A DNA stretch of 64,000 bases from Exiguobacterium sp. J17977 (GTDB lineage Bacteria; Bacillota; Bacilli; Exiguobacteriales; Exiguobacteriaceae). The DNA is taken from positions 62,001-126,000 of the forward strand of contig NZ_JAEQBB010000002.1 of NCBI RefSeq assembly GCF_018616375.1, written 5' to 3'. The notes below the pieces were generated by a model. The model had not been told where the DNA came from and searched no databases. It saw nothing but the letters and a program-made list of their open reading frames with translations. Shown piece by piece: positions 16,673 through 25,293 of the stretch. The translations under genes and the position numbers were made by a program. Each line of letters starts with the position of its first letter. Positions within the stretch are counted from its first letter, which is position 1.

Positions 16673-16878
16673 TGAACCGTAAGCAAAAGATAGTGTTTGT
16701 TCAAGTGACTTTTATGTTGCTATCTTCGGGAGTCGTTTTGGTGGGAGTGAGTCAATCACATCTCATAACCTTGTCTCGAATGATTTTAGTCTCTGACGCT
16801 TCAAAAGCTCCGTATAGAGGAGGCCAGGAACGCACAGATTTACATATCATATATATTTACAAAATTCAGCCGGACTAA
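16672..16878 (+). CDS. Small membrane protein, possibly truncated
   Basis: A 68-codon frame starting inside the hydrolase stop codon (TAATG). The N-terminal half is a plausible membrane segment, MNRKQKIVFVQVTFMLLSSG followed by VVLVGVSQS. The C-terminal third (ending in HIIYIYKIQPD) changes to AT-rich codons just where the foreign-looking protease segment begins. It may therefore be the left part of a gene cut by that insertion. No family is recognised. Confidence 0.4.
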   Translation: MNRKQKIVFVQVTFMLLSSGVVLVGVSQSHLITLSRMILVSDASKAPYRGGQERTDLHIIYIYKIQPD

Positions 16879-17055
16879 GTTCTTTCGTTCAACCTGTCCT
16901 CGTTGAGCTTTCATTATAAAGCGTTCCCAAGTGATTGATTGGGCTCTTGGCTTGTCAAAAGCCTTATAGCCCGTTCCATGAGCGATAAATCATATAACGT
17001 TAAATTTGATATTGATTTTACAATAAGAGAAAATAGAAATACTAAACAGAAAGTG

Positions 17056-17919
17056 GTGATCATTCTGCTTAATATCAAAAGTCTTTCCAACCAACTTATG
17101 TATGCAACTGTCAGAATACAAACAGAATCAGGTGTTGGAACAGGTTTTATCTTTGAATTGAATCTCGGCTCTGAAAATCAAGATGTGCCTTGTGTTGTTA
17201 CAAATAAGCATGTAGTTGTAGGAAATCAATCTGCCTCTTTTAGTTTTAAGAAAAGAAATGCCGACAATTCACCAAACCATCAAGAAACAATGAATATTGA
17301 TATCTCCAATTTAGATTCACTTATCATTCTTCACCCTGATCCTTCTATTGATTTATGTCTCATTCCAATTGCTTCTATCCTTGCTGAGGTCGAAAGACGA
17401 CGTGAGGCTGTTTACTATATTAAACTAACAGCCGACTTGATTCCTTCAGATAAAGACTTAGAAAAATTAAATGTTCTTGAAGATATTGTGATGGTAGGTT
17501 ATCCAAACGGCTTAAGTGATTCTCACAATAATGTCCCAATCCTTAGAAAAGGTGTTACGGCTACGCATCCATTTTTCAATTACAACGGGCAACCAAACTT
17601 TGTAATTGATGCTGCTTGTTATCCAGGCTCTAGTGGTTCTCCGGTATTCATACTTAATGAAGGTTCTTATAGCACTCCCGATGGTTTAATAATGGGAGGT
17701 AGAATAATGTTTATCGGCATTCTTCATTCCGGTCCACGAATTACCGAAGCCGGACGCATTGTTCCTCAAAACATACCAACAAATTTGAACACTACACCTC
17801 AAATTCGCACCGAAATGATGATGAACTTAGGTTTCGTCGTAAAGTCAAAAAAACTCTTAGATTTCATTCCTGTTATTCAAGAATTGGTAAGACAAAATGA
17901 AATCCCAAACCAAGGATAA
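17056..17919 (+). CDS. Trypsin-like serine protease, AT-rich accessory gene
   Basis: This encodes a chymotrypsin-fold protease with its triad visible: His in TNKHVVVG, Asp in SIDLCLIP and Ser in PGSSGSPVF. GTGFIFE marks the first barrel strand. No signal peptide is clear, so it is probably cytoplasmic. The start is unsure. GTG 17056 is used here; the frame is open back to a TTG at 16939, and ATG 17098 is another option. Codon use is AT-rich, unlike the flanking genes, which suggests transfer. Proteases of this kind are recurrent cargo of defence loci, but no partner gene is adjacent. Confidence 0.75.
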   Translation: MIILLNIKSLSNQLMYATVRIQTESGVGTGFIFELNLGSENQDVPCVVTNKHVVVGNQSASFSFKKRNADNSPNHQETMNIDISNLDSLIILHPDPSIDLCLIPIASILAEVERRREAVYYIKLTADLIPSDKDLEKLNVLEDIVMVGYPNGLSDSHNNVPILRKGVTATHPFFNYNGQPNFVIDAACYPGSSGSPVFILNEGSYSTPDGLIMGGRIMFIGILHSGPRITEAGRIVPQNIPTNLNTTPQIRTEMMMNLGFVVKSKKLLDFIPVIQELVRQNEIPNQG

Positions 17920-17965
17920 AAAAGATGAGTGCTAACTATGTTTAAGTAAGCACTCATCTTTTTTA
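17918..17965 (+). terminator. Terminator of the protease gene
   Basis: AAAAGATGAGTGCT and AGCACTCATCTTTTTT form a 14-bp stem ending in a T run. It begins at the gene's stop codon. Confidence 0.88.
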
Positions 17966-17986
17966 TTCAAACGCTGTCAGCAAAAA

Positions 17987-18106
17987 AAATCACGTGGTCA
18001 ACCGTCGGCCGAACATTCGGGGATATGTCAGAATGTGTCCTGTGCGGTAGAGTCCATCACCGGCTACGATGCTGCGGGAGACGTATCGTACCGTTTCAAT
18101 AACTAA
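17987..18106 (+). pseudogene. Possible C-terminal remnant of a lost gene
   Basis: The frame ending in TAA at 18104-18106 reads GICQNVSCAVESITGYDAAG followed by DVSYRFNN. It has the composition of neighbouring GC-rich genes and no usable start. It lies just right of the AT-rich protease segment and could be the tail of a gene truncated when that segment arrived. No family is recognised. Confidence 0.3.
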
Positions 18107-18139
18107 AAAAGAGACGGAGGACGATTGTCCTCTCATCTC
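18104..18139 (-). terminator. Terminator of the Excalibur gene
   Basis: Read on the minus strand, GAGAtGAGAGGAC and GTCCTCcgTCTC pair around AATC, followed by TTTTTT. Confidence 0.75.
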
Positions 18140-18403
18140 TTAGCGTTCGCAGGCGATACCGTCTTTATCACGATCTTTTGATTTGTTCGCTTCATACAGC
18201 GAACTGTTGGCGTAAGGTTTGTACTTTGTCTTCCCGCCTTTGTTTTTCGTCGTCTTCGTCTTGGCGACACCGCCCTTATACGTCTTATTTAGCTCGGTAC
18301 AATTTTTGAATTTTTTCGGTGCGGCGTCCACGGTTTCGGACGGTGCGACGCTCAGCGTGAATAACGCGATGCCGGCGATGGTCGCGCGAAGTAGCTTCTT
18401 CAT
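18140..18403 (-). CDS. Secreted Excalibur calcium-binding domain protein
   Basis: An 87-residue exported protein. MKKLLRATIAGIALFTLSVA is a signal peptide with a cleavage site near VDAA. The mature part is one Excalibur domain: FKNCTELNKTYKGGVA with its conserved Cys, and the terminal DRDKDGIACE, an EF-hand-like calcium loop with the second Cys. The domain is often attached to surface nucleases; here it stands alone. AAGGAGG lies 8 bases before the ATG at 18403. An upstream in-frame start at 18430 is unlikely. Confidence 0.88.
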   Translation of the reverse strand: MKKLLRATIAGIALFTLSVAPSETVDAAPKKFKNCTELNKTYKGGVAKTKTTKNKGGKTKYKPYANSSLYEANKSKDRDKDGIACER

Positions 18404-18515
18404 AGTTGTTTCCTCCTTAGTCACAAGCATTATGCGTTCTTATTCTTGTCTATTATATGAGGGATTCAGCTAACTAACCTAGTTTATAAAATATTCAAAT
18501 GGAAGGACGAGTACA

Positions 18516-18842
18516 TTGACCTCATCACTTTTTTATATCGACAATACTGATGAACAGCTCTATCAAGGAAATTTACTCGTATCTGAACACGAAATGGTTG
18601 AACCCCTTAATTTGGAGTTCATCGAACGGTTGGTGTTTGATTCTGAAGCCCTCAAGTGTTTGATCACCCGACGCCATTCTTCGCGGCGAATCCAGTTAGA
18701 AGAACAGCCTCTCGACCAACTTCAGAAAATGTGGGAAAAGACCTTCAAACACCACCTCACCTTTGATCATGCGTTTACTCTTGACGATTTTCCGAACGAA
18801 TATTGTTGGACGACACGCGTCTGGCAAGGAGACGATTGTTGA
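18516..18842 (+). CDS. Hypothetical protein, 108 aa
   Basis: A small soluble acidic protein of unknown family. The start is TTG at 18516 after GGAAGGACG. The sequence is rich in Leu, Glu and aromatic residues (for example LEFIERLVFDSEALKCLI) with no membrane segment. A small membrane protein follows after 65 bases with its own binding site, so the two may be co-transcribed. Confidence 0.6.
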   Translation: MTSSLFYIDNTDEQLYQGNLLVSEHEMVEPLNLEFIERLVFDSEALKCLITRRHSSRRIQLEEQPLDQLQKMWEKTFKHHLTFDHAFTLDDFPNEYCWTTRVWQGDDC

Positions 18843-18907
18843 TATCTCGTCTTCACCGAGCATCACTTATTTCATTGTTAACGAACCAGTAAAGGAAGGT
18901 CACATCT

Positions 18908-19123
18908 ATGGATTTACTTATTTTGATACAGGACCGGGCGCTCCCGCTACTCTTGCTCGCATTGTTTCTCATGCTGAACGTGGTATTCGTCATCGGGATT
19001 TGGAGACGACGACACCACTTTTCCAAAGGATTCCTCGTGTTCGCGAGTTCGCTTGCGTTCCTACTCATGACATCATCGATTATTCTCATCATGTTCACGA
19101 TGTTCATCGGCTACAATCAGTGA
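18908..19123 (+). CDS. Small two-helix membrane protein, 71 aa
   Basis: Two membrane helices (about residues 11-33 and 43-66) are separated by a basic RRRHH loop. AAAGGAAGG lies 8 bases before the ATG. No family is recognised. A chance open frame on the plus strand also runs through here in another phase and is not considered coding. Confidence 0.65.
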   Translation: MDLLILIQDRALPLLLLALFLMLNVVFVIGIWRRRHHFSKGFLVFASSLAFLLMTSSIILIMFTMFIGYNQ

Positions 19124-19212
19124 TGTCTTCTATCCGATGACATCCGTATCAAAATCATCGAGTACCCTTACAATGTTCGAAGTATGATGAATGCAGAAAG
19201 GAGGGAATGCCA

Positions 19213-20079
19213 ATGCTTGAATCATTGAATCGATTGATGGACCATATCGATCAACATCTAACAGAAGATATCACGAGTCAGGATATCACACGAATCGTCG
19301 GGGTGTCGGACTATCATTTCCGACGCATGTTTTCGTACATGGCGGGGATGACACTTAACGAATACATCCGAAACCGTCGACTGTCCGAAGCGAATAAGGA
19401 CTTGATTCATGGGAAATCGGTCACGGACGTGGCCTTTATGTATGGCTATCAATCCGTCGACGGCTTCTCGCGAGCGTTTCGAGACTGGTGCGGCTTTTTA
19501 CCGTCAGAAGTGATCAAGAACAAGATTCAAAAGTCATTCCCGAAATTCACATTCTTCATCGACATCAAAGGGGGAATTTCAATGGAATTCAAATTAGAAC
19601 ACAAGCCTTCATTCAACGTCGTCGGCGTGTCCAAACGCGTCCCGATTCAATTTGAAGGTGTGAACAATGCAATCGTCGAGTTGGCCCAGTCAATCACGGA
19701 GCAACAACAAAGCGAGATGCATCAGTTGGCGGACCTCTATCCGCACCAAGTGCTCAACGTATCGTACGACTTCGATGAAGACTATTTGGACGAAAAAGGT
19801 TCACTGACACACATGATCGGCTTCGCGACGACACAAGATAATCCGTATGAAGACCTTGAACAGATCACAATCGAGTCGAACCTATGGGCCGTCTTCCCGA
19901 ATGCCGGCCCGTTCCCGGAGACGCTTCAGGAGACGATGGCCAAGACGTATGCCGAATGGCTGCCGACGTCGGGTTACGAACTGGCCGACTTGCCAAGCAT
20001 CTCGTTCACGAAGCATGACGGACCGTCGGAAAACGTCTATAGCGAAGTGTGGGTGGCGGTCAAACCGAAAACGACGTAA
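19213..20079 (+). CDS. AraC-family regulator with GyrI-like effector-binding domain
   Basis: A 288-residue protein with the domains in the order HTH then ligand domain. Residues 1-100 hold the AraC double HTH (ITRIVGVSDYHFRRMFSYMA and VTDVAFMYGYQSVDGFSRAF). Residues 120-288 form a GyrI-like small-molecule-binding domain ending in PSENVYSEVWVAVK. Such regulators sense bulky drugs or metabolites. AAAGGAGGG precedes two ATGs; the second (19213) has the better 8-base spacing. A perfect terminator follows. Confidence 0.88.
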   Translation: MLESLNRLMDHIDQHLTEDITSQDITRIVGVSDYHFRRMFSYMAGMTLNEYIRNRRLSEANKDLIHGKSVTDVAFMYGYQSVDGFSRAFRDWCGFLPSEVIKNKIQKSFPKFTFFIDIKGGISMEFKLEHKPSFNVVGVSKRVPIQFEGVNNAIVELAQSITEQQQSEMHQLADLYPHQVLNVSYDFDEDYLDEKGSLTHMIGFATTQDNPYEDLEQITIESNLWAVFPNAGPFPETLQETMAKTYAEWLPTSGYELADLPSISFTKHDGPSENVYSEVWVAVKPKTT

Positions 20080-20088
20080 GCACAGAAA

Positions 20089-20127
20089 AATACCTCTTGA
20101 AGACAATTGTCTTCAAGAGGTATTTTT
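20089..20127 (+). terminator. Terminator of the AraC/GyrI-like gene
   Basis: TACCTCTTGAAGAC and GTCTTCAAGAGGTA form a perfect 14-bp stem around AATT, followed by TTTTTG. Confidence 0.93.
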
Positions 20128-20129
20128 GT

Positions 20130-20198
20130 TTACTTAGAAGGCTCGTACGCGAGCGCTTCCCCGCTCGTCTCGATTATGTGTTTGTACCAATCGAAAAT
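20130..20198 (-). pseudogene. Remnant of the 3' end of a 6-phospho-beta-glucosidase gene
   Basis: On the minus strand this stretch encodes [21 protein letters not shown] (broken here for length: [21 protein letters not shown]) and a stop. The intact enzyme at 23827 ends [21 protein letters not shown]. The nucleotide match is close but not exact; I count roughly 58 of 66 positions. Homology stops abruptly at about 20198, exactly where the AT-rich ATPase-HNH island begins. The remnant lies directly after the AraC terminator, so it is probably the old end of the bgl gene, or a relict paralogue, displaced by the island. Confidence 0.8.
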
Positions 20199-20377
20199 GC
20201 TTTACTAGCACCTGTCATATCTTATATTACTAACATTAATTGTTATAAATACTTATAAAATCACTTTATTTTGTATCCCTTACTTATACTTAACAATTTA
20301 TATTTTTTAGGCGGTCAACTAAATCCATTTTATGACTTATAATTAATAGGAATAATCTTAATAAAGGAGAATGAGGA
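20199..20377 (+). promoter_or_regulatory. AT-rich leader and probable promoter of the ATPase-HNH operon
   Basis: This gap is very AT-rich and holds no gene. A TATAAT at 20338-20343 is a likely -10; the -35 is weak. It also contains two TTATAA elements 4 bases apart (near 20239-20255). AAAGGAG precedes the first gene. Confidence 0.45.
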
Positions 20378-22234
20378 ATGAAAATCGTTTATTTATGGTG
20401 CGACATGGAAGCTAAAAACAATCAAGTTTCGTTTAATTTAGGAAGTAACCATATTTTCTCTTATGATATACAAAGCTCACATCTATCATATGCAGAAAAT
20501 TTCAATTATATAAATAATTTTTTTTCATCAAACATTCAAAAAAATATAGTAGAGGTTAATGCTCTAGTGGGGGCAAACGGTGTTGGTAAAACAACGGTAT
20601 TAAATAGAATAAGGGACTTGCTGAGCGGTTATAACACTGGAAAATATGTATTAATAGTTACTGATGATGAGAAATATACTGTATATTCAAATGTTAAAGT
20701 TAAAGTTGATAATAATGAGCTATTTAATTTCAATAATAAAATTCCCGGTGAAATGTTTAGAACTATATTCTTTTCAAATACTATTGATACTGGATACTTT
20801 AGAAAACAAAGTTCGCATCACTCCAAATCAAAACATATAAACATCTCTACAAACCAATTAATTAAAAAACATAATAATATAGACCAGTTTTATATAGAAG
20901 ATTTACAAGATCAAATTCTTTTCGTTGATAAATTCAAAGGTAGTGACCTATCAAAATTTTTCAACATTCCAAATAATATATATTTATATCTCCAAACTAT
21001 TGAGTCCGAATTTGAATCAAAGTTTTTCTCTATAGAAGCTGAAGAAATTTTAGTAATGTTGATTAACTTAAATATGGATTCCGCACTATTATTAAACAAT
21101 AGCAGGTCAGATCAAGAATTAAACTTTTTAAGACGTTTTTTGAAAAATGGTACATATTACCTTTATACAGAAATCGATAATATTTTAAATAAGAATTTAG
21201 GACCATTAAAAAAAGAAATTCAGCTTTTTTTAGAAGGTATTTGTAAAAATATGTATAATATCGAAGTTGAAAAAAGTAAAATAGAATCTAAGCAGTTGAA
21301 CATTTTGAATCAATTTTTATACTTAAAGAATGAAATTCTTAATATACTTTACAATAAGAAATGGCCCCTAAACTTATTGGAGGAAGATTTTAAAATTTTA
21401 GAAAAAGAAATACATATTTTAGACAGATTTATCCTTACAGAAGGTTTATTGTTCAATTTCCTTTACGAAAGAACTACTATTAATTTTGATTTACTAAATG
21501 CAGATATGAAGGGGTTTTTGATAAAATGGCGTGAGAAAAAACTGGGTGGGTTGATTTGGACAGAATTAAGTAGTGGTGAATACGGTATTTTAAATATGTT
21601 TTCAAGAATTTATTCGGCAAGTAAATTGTTATCTAAAGACTCAAAACAAAAATTAAACTTACTACTTTTGGATGAAGGTGAACTTTATTTTCATCCTCAA
21701 TGGCAAAAGCATTTTATAAAAATTTTAATTAAAGGGATTGAGGAAATATTCAGTCAAGATAATGTACCCGTTCAAATAATAGTTAGCACCCATTCACCAT
21801 TTATAATTTCTGATTTGCCAAATGACAGAGTACTTTTCTTAAAAAAAATAGAGGGTTCTATACAATCTACAAATAGTTTAGAAGACAACCACCTAACATT
21901 CGGTGCAAATATTCATCAACTTTATTCCAATGTTTTCTTTTTACAAGACGGATTAATTGGTGAGTTTGCAAAAGATAAAATCAATAGTTTGATTCATAAT
22001 TTATTAAATAGCCACCCAACAGATACGCTTAAAAATGCTGATACAATTCGAAAAAGTATTCACATGATAGCAGAACCTTTAATTAAAAATAAGTTAATTG
22101 ACATTTATGAAGAACAATTAAAACTTATTCCACCTTCTCGTATTGATATTGAAACAGAATTACTGAACTTGAAGTTGAAAATTCACAATTTAGAAAAAAT
22201 ATTAGAGAAAGGTGAGAAAAATGATACATATTAA
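20378..22234 (+). CDS. SMC/ABC-like AAA ATPase of a Septu-like two-gene defence system
   Basis: A 618-residue ATPase of the RecF/AAA_21-like class. Walker A is GANGVGKTT at residues 65-73, the ABC signature-like LSSGE is at 397-401 and Walker B is LLLLDEGE with D432/E433, followed by the switch STHSPF. A middle coiled region (about 200-390) lies between the two ATPase halves, and FGANIHQLYSNVFF plus GLIGEFAKDKI follow the core, a pattern I associate with PtuA and retron-linked ATPases. The C-terminus is a coiled coil. The gene overlaps the HNH gene by 14 bases. Codons are strongly AT-rich, unlike the chromosome. The role, sensing phage and licensing a nuclease, is inferred from the family. 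Confidence 0.82.
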   Translation: MKIVYLWCDMEAKNNQVSFNLGSNHIFSYDIQSSHLSYAENFNYINNFFSSNIQKNIVEVNALVGANGVGKTTVLNRIRDLLSGYNTGKYVLIVTDDEKYTVYSNVKVKVDNNELFNFNNKIPGEMFRTIFFSNTIDTGYFRKQSSHHSKSKHINISTNQLIKKHNNIDQFYIEDLQDQILFVDKFKGSDLSKFFNIPNNIYLYLQTIESEFESKFFSIEAEEILVMLINLNMDSALLLNNSRSDQELNFLRRFLKNGTYYLYTEIDNILNKNLGPLKKEIQLFLEGICKNMYNIEVEKSKIESKQLNILNQFLYLKNEILNILYNKKWPLNLLEEDFKILEKEIHILDRFILTEGLLFNFLYERTTINFDLLNADMKGFLIKWREKKLGGLIWTELSSGEYGILNMFSRIYSASKLLSKDSKQKLNLLLLDEGELYFHPQWQKHFIKILIKGIEEIFSQDNVPVQIIVSTHSPFIISDLPNDRVLFLKKIEGSIQSTNSLEDNHLTFGANIHQLYSNVFFLQDGLIGEFAKDKINSLIHNLLNSHPTDTLKNADTIRKSIHMIAEPLIKNKLIDIYEEQLKLIPPSRIDIETELLNLKLKIHNLEKILEKGEKNDTY

Positions 22235-23471
22235 GCCAACAGAAGATTTAATTAATTTTCATTCCAAATATATATGTGAAACATATTTACAATCATTGTC
22301 TCTAAAAGATCAACTGATACGTATTAGAGATAAGTGTCAAAATCCTATGAAATTAAAAAAAGAAATTAGAAATGAGTATTCTAAAGAAATGCGTTCTGGG
22401 AGGAAGAAAAAAGTAGCAAAAAAAAATGTAATGCTATACGAATTGCTTAATTTTGATTCAAAAAAAATTGTTGCAATTTCCAGAGTCTTAAATTTTGTGA
22501 TTGAAAATATAGATATGCTTTCCAAAGTTCCAATTGATGAACTTCAAAAAATTCAGTTTAATTATGAAAAAAAATTAAATGATGAACTAATTTTTCAGTC
22601 TAAGGAATATAATTTCACATATGAACTTATAAAAGTATTTTTTCTAGACTGCTACTCTTCTTTTTCTAAAGGTAGATTTATAGATGAAAATACATATTGG
22701 AGTAGAATTGATTACGTTGAATGTTACAACATAAATGTATGCCCTTATTGCAATGCTCAGTTTATTTTCACAATCAGAAGTGATAACCAAAACTCATCAC
22801 ATCACGCTAGAAAAATCAAAAAAGAAATTGAAAAAGATAGCCCTCCCCTTAGACGAGGTACTAGTCCTGAACTAGATCATTTTATTCCTAAAGATAAATA
22901 TCCATTACTTGCCATGTCCCCGTATAATCTAGTCCCTTGTTGTAAAGTTTGTAATCAATCTTTGAAAGGTACAATCGATTTTAACTATCAAGATTTCTAT
23001 TCACCTTTTGAACAGGGTATCGAAAACGCTTTTCGTTTCTCTAGAAATTTTAGCACTGGAGAAACTACGAGTATAGATTACGTAAATACTTTACTAGGAA
23101 ACTCAAAGGATTTTGCTATATCAATAAAATATAAGCACAATCACGAACTAGATACTCAATCGAACATTAAATTTAAAACAAAAGTAGATAACAATATTAA
23201 ATACTTTAGATTGGAAGAGATATACTCGTTTCATAAAGATTATTTGCAAAAAATAATTACTCAATCTATTATTTACAATAATTTATACAAACATCAATTA
23301 AAAGCTTCCTTTCCAGATTTATTTACTGATTTAGATAAAATATTCGACATGACTACCCTTCCAGAAAATTTTAAAGATAATCTACTTAGCAAATTGATTA
23401 CCGATGTAATTACAGATGAACAAATTCAATCAAAAAAGCGAAATCTAACCTCGCTGTTTAATTCAAACTAG
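22221..23471 (+). CDS. HNH endonuclease, effector of the Septu-like system
   Basis: A 416-residue protein with a zinc-supported HNH nuclease core: CPYC (C174, C177), then LDHFIPKDKYPLLA with D219/H220, then NLVPCCKVCNQSLKG with C241/C244 and N245. The N-terminal 170 residues are helical and basic (RSGRKKKVAKK). The C-terminal 150 residues after the HNH have no motif I recognise. PtuB-type proteins are usually nearer 200-250 residues, so this one is long. ATG 22221 follows AGAAAGGTGAG; it sits inside the ATPase gene, so the two are translationally coupled. A strong terminator closes the operon. Confidence 0.82.
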   Translation: MIHIKPTEDLINFHSKYICETYLQSLSLKDQLIRIRDKCQNPMKLKKEIRNEYSKEMRSGRKKKVAKKNVMLYELLNFDSKKIVAISRVLNFVIENIDMLSKVPIDELQKIQFNYEKKLNDELIFQSKEYNFTYELIKVFFLDCYSSFSKGRFIDENTYWSRIDYVECYNINVCPYCNAQFIFTIRSDNQNSSHHARKIKKEIEKDSPPLRRGTSPELDHFIPKDKYPLLAMSPYNLVPCCKVCNQSLKGTIDFNYQDFYSPFEQGIENAFRFSRNFSTGETTSIDYVNTLLGNSKDFAISIKYKHNHELDTQSNIKFKTKVDNNIKYFRLEEIYSFHKDYLQKIITQSIIYNNLYKHQLKASFPDLFTDLDKIFDMTTLPENFKDNLLSKLITDVITDEQIQSKKRNLTSLFNSN

Positions 23472-23509
23472 CAGTCAATAGTTAAATACTAAAAGATCTA
23501 ACAAGGCGA

Positions 23510-23557
23510 CTAAAAACCTGGACCAAAAAATACTGGTTCCAAGTTTTTAGTTTTTTT
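23510..23557 (+). terminator. Terminator of the ATPase-HNH operon
   Basis: CTAAAAACcTGGAcCA pairs with TGGtTCCAaGTTTTTAG, followed by a run of seven T. The 270 bases that follow (to 23826) are AT-rich. On the minus strand (about 23601-23740) a frame reads MRDLRDLKKSPMYFQVRVII, then DFWMNLKQAI, with no start signal; it may be a decayed gene end, but nothing firm can be called. Confidence 0.85.
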
Positions 23558-23826
23558 GATGTTGCCATAGACATAGTAAATATTACATTCGACTAGTGGA
23601 AACTTCCTCTAGATTGCTTGTTTTAAATTCATCCAAAAGTCAATAATGACTCTGACTTGAAAATACATAGGTGATTTTTTTAAGTCTCTCAAATCTCTCA
23701 TATTTAAGAAATATCCTAATACTAAGATCGAATCTTGACAAAATAGGACTCATTAAATTAAATCAAAAATAATAAAACTCACCATTCATTGAAAAACTAA
23801 AAGGGCAAAGTTAATATTGGTATTTT

Positions 23827-25293
<1,467 letters not shown>

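Noticed and set aside
16941-16972. Hairpin GGGCT..GGCTT/AAGCC..AGCCC before the protease gene
   Set aside because: It could be a regulatory stem or an element end, but there is no matching copy on the other side and no T run.
23601-23740. Minus-strand frame (MRDLRDLKKSPMYFQVRVII, DFWMNLKQAI) in the gap right of the HNH gene
   Set aside because: The residue content is protein-like, but there is no binding site, the frame is short, and I could not match it to a transposase or other family.
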